From an uncultured Schumannella sp. (GTDB lineage: Bacteria > Actinomycetota > Actinomycetes > Actinomycetales > Microbacteriaceae): DNA of 59,273 bases. The notes beneath the pieces are model-generated. The model made no database searches, was not told the DNA's origin, and saw only the letters and a program-made list of their open reading frames with translations. The stretch lies in contig NZ_CAJQNT010000035.1 of assembly GCF_905479755.1 (NCBI RefSeq), positions 1 through 59,273 on the forward strand, written 5' to 3'. Each line of letters starts with the position of its first letter. Within the stretch, counting starts at the first letter, position 1. Shown here one piece after another: positions 59,207 to 59,273 of this stretch. The position numbers and the translations under genes were made by a program.

Positions 59207-59273
59207 GGGGGTGCGCGCGCGGCAGCGCGGCGCAGCGCGGCGCGGCGCAGCGGGCGGCGGCGCAGCGCGGCGC

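Larger units (their letters stand above)
58749..59273. other. non-coding C/G-rich simple sequence carrying three repeat elements
   Basis: The 525 bp to the window edge hold no convincing gene. Runs of 'cgcaccccc' units (58755-58810, 58900-58985, 59080-59120) and 'gcagcgcggc' units at the right end alternate with three ~60-bp elements listed separately. Open frames here encode only Arg/Gly/Ala-rich low-complexity sequence. Confidence 0.85.

Overview
The window is GC-rich DNA, roughly 70 percent by eye, with strong G/C preference at third codon positions, many GTG starts and many ATGA or GTGA stop/start overlaps. CebR boxes, DtxR-type iron boxes, a RamB-type glyoxylate regulator, an HtaA heme-binding protein and an LAxTG sorting signal point to an actinomycete. 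The small housekeeping order (serS, HAD phosphatase, lipid-kinase-like gene, pheA, pgm) suggests Microbacteriaceae. That family assignment is an inference from gene content, not from a marker tree. There are three tRNA genes, no rRNA and no CRISPR array.

Layout. 1-0.8 kb: tail of a probable transposase gene, a strong hairpin, tRNA-Arg(ACG) and an ACT-domain gene. 0.8-2.6 kb: a motif-rich intergenic stretch, glycerate kinase and a small zinc-ribbon protein. 2.7-6.0 kb: a TetR-type regulator facing two near-identical promoter/operator modules. These precede a 56-residue membrane peptide gene and a DUF4386 plus serine hydrolase gene pair. 6.0-15.4 kb: two tRNA-Ser genes, LytR-CpsA-Psr protein, HAD phosphatase, serS, diacylglycerol-kinase-like protein, two membrane proteins, pheA, pgm and a VanY-type carboxypeptidase. 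15.5-21.4 kb: a cellobiose import and hydrolysis operon (cebEFG-bglC-cebR) with two CebR boxes. 21.4-27.3 kb: heme permease/ATPase genes hmuUV behind a domain-permuted lipoate ligase and a lipase-like hydrolase, then a divergent MarR/MFS pair. 27.3-30.8 kb: transglutaminase, alpha-E and circularly permuted ATP-grasp genes. 31-37 kb: DeoR-regulated rhamnose catabolism with a frameshifted rhaB. 37-39 kb: a GntR regulator and an L-lactate dehydrogenase gene that is also frameshifted. 39-44.3 kb: a 1031-residue cell-wall-anchored lamin-tail/beta-propeller protein downstream of hmuT and htaA, behind a DtxR box. 44.3-51.1 kb: a hydrolase, an acyl-CoA dehydrogenase-like protein, a Gfo/Idh/MocA oxidoreductase and an iron ABC importer (fbpABC) with its own DtxR box. 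51.1-53.8 kb: an arginine catabolic pair (ornithine aminotransferase, amidinotransferase-fold hydrolase) divergent from an Lrp regulator. 53.8-58.7 kb: glyoxylate shunt genes aceB and aceA divergent from a RamB-like regulator and a YtrA-type GntR. 58.75-59.27 kb: non-coding, with three copies of a ~60-bp inverted-repeat element in C/G-rich simple sequence.

How it works together: the window is mostly scavenging metabolism under local regulators. It covers cellobiose, rhamnose, lactate, arginine and acetate use, plus iron and heme uptake under a DtxR-type regulator encoded elsewhere. The least explained parts are the lamin-tail surface protein next to the heme-binding genes, the duplicated TetR-controlled promoter modules with their micro-membrane protein, the permuted lipoate ligase, the palindrome-rich 3' end of the ATP-grasp gene, the two frameshifts, and the repeat elements at the right edge.
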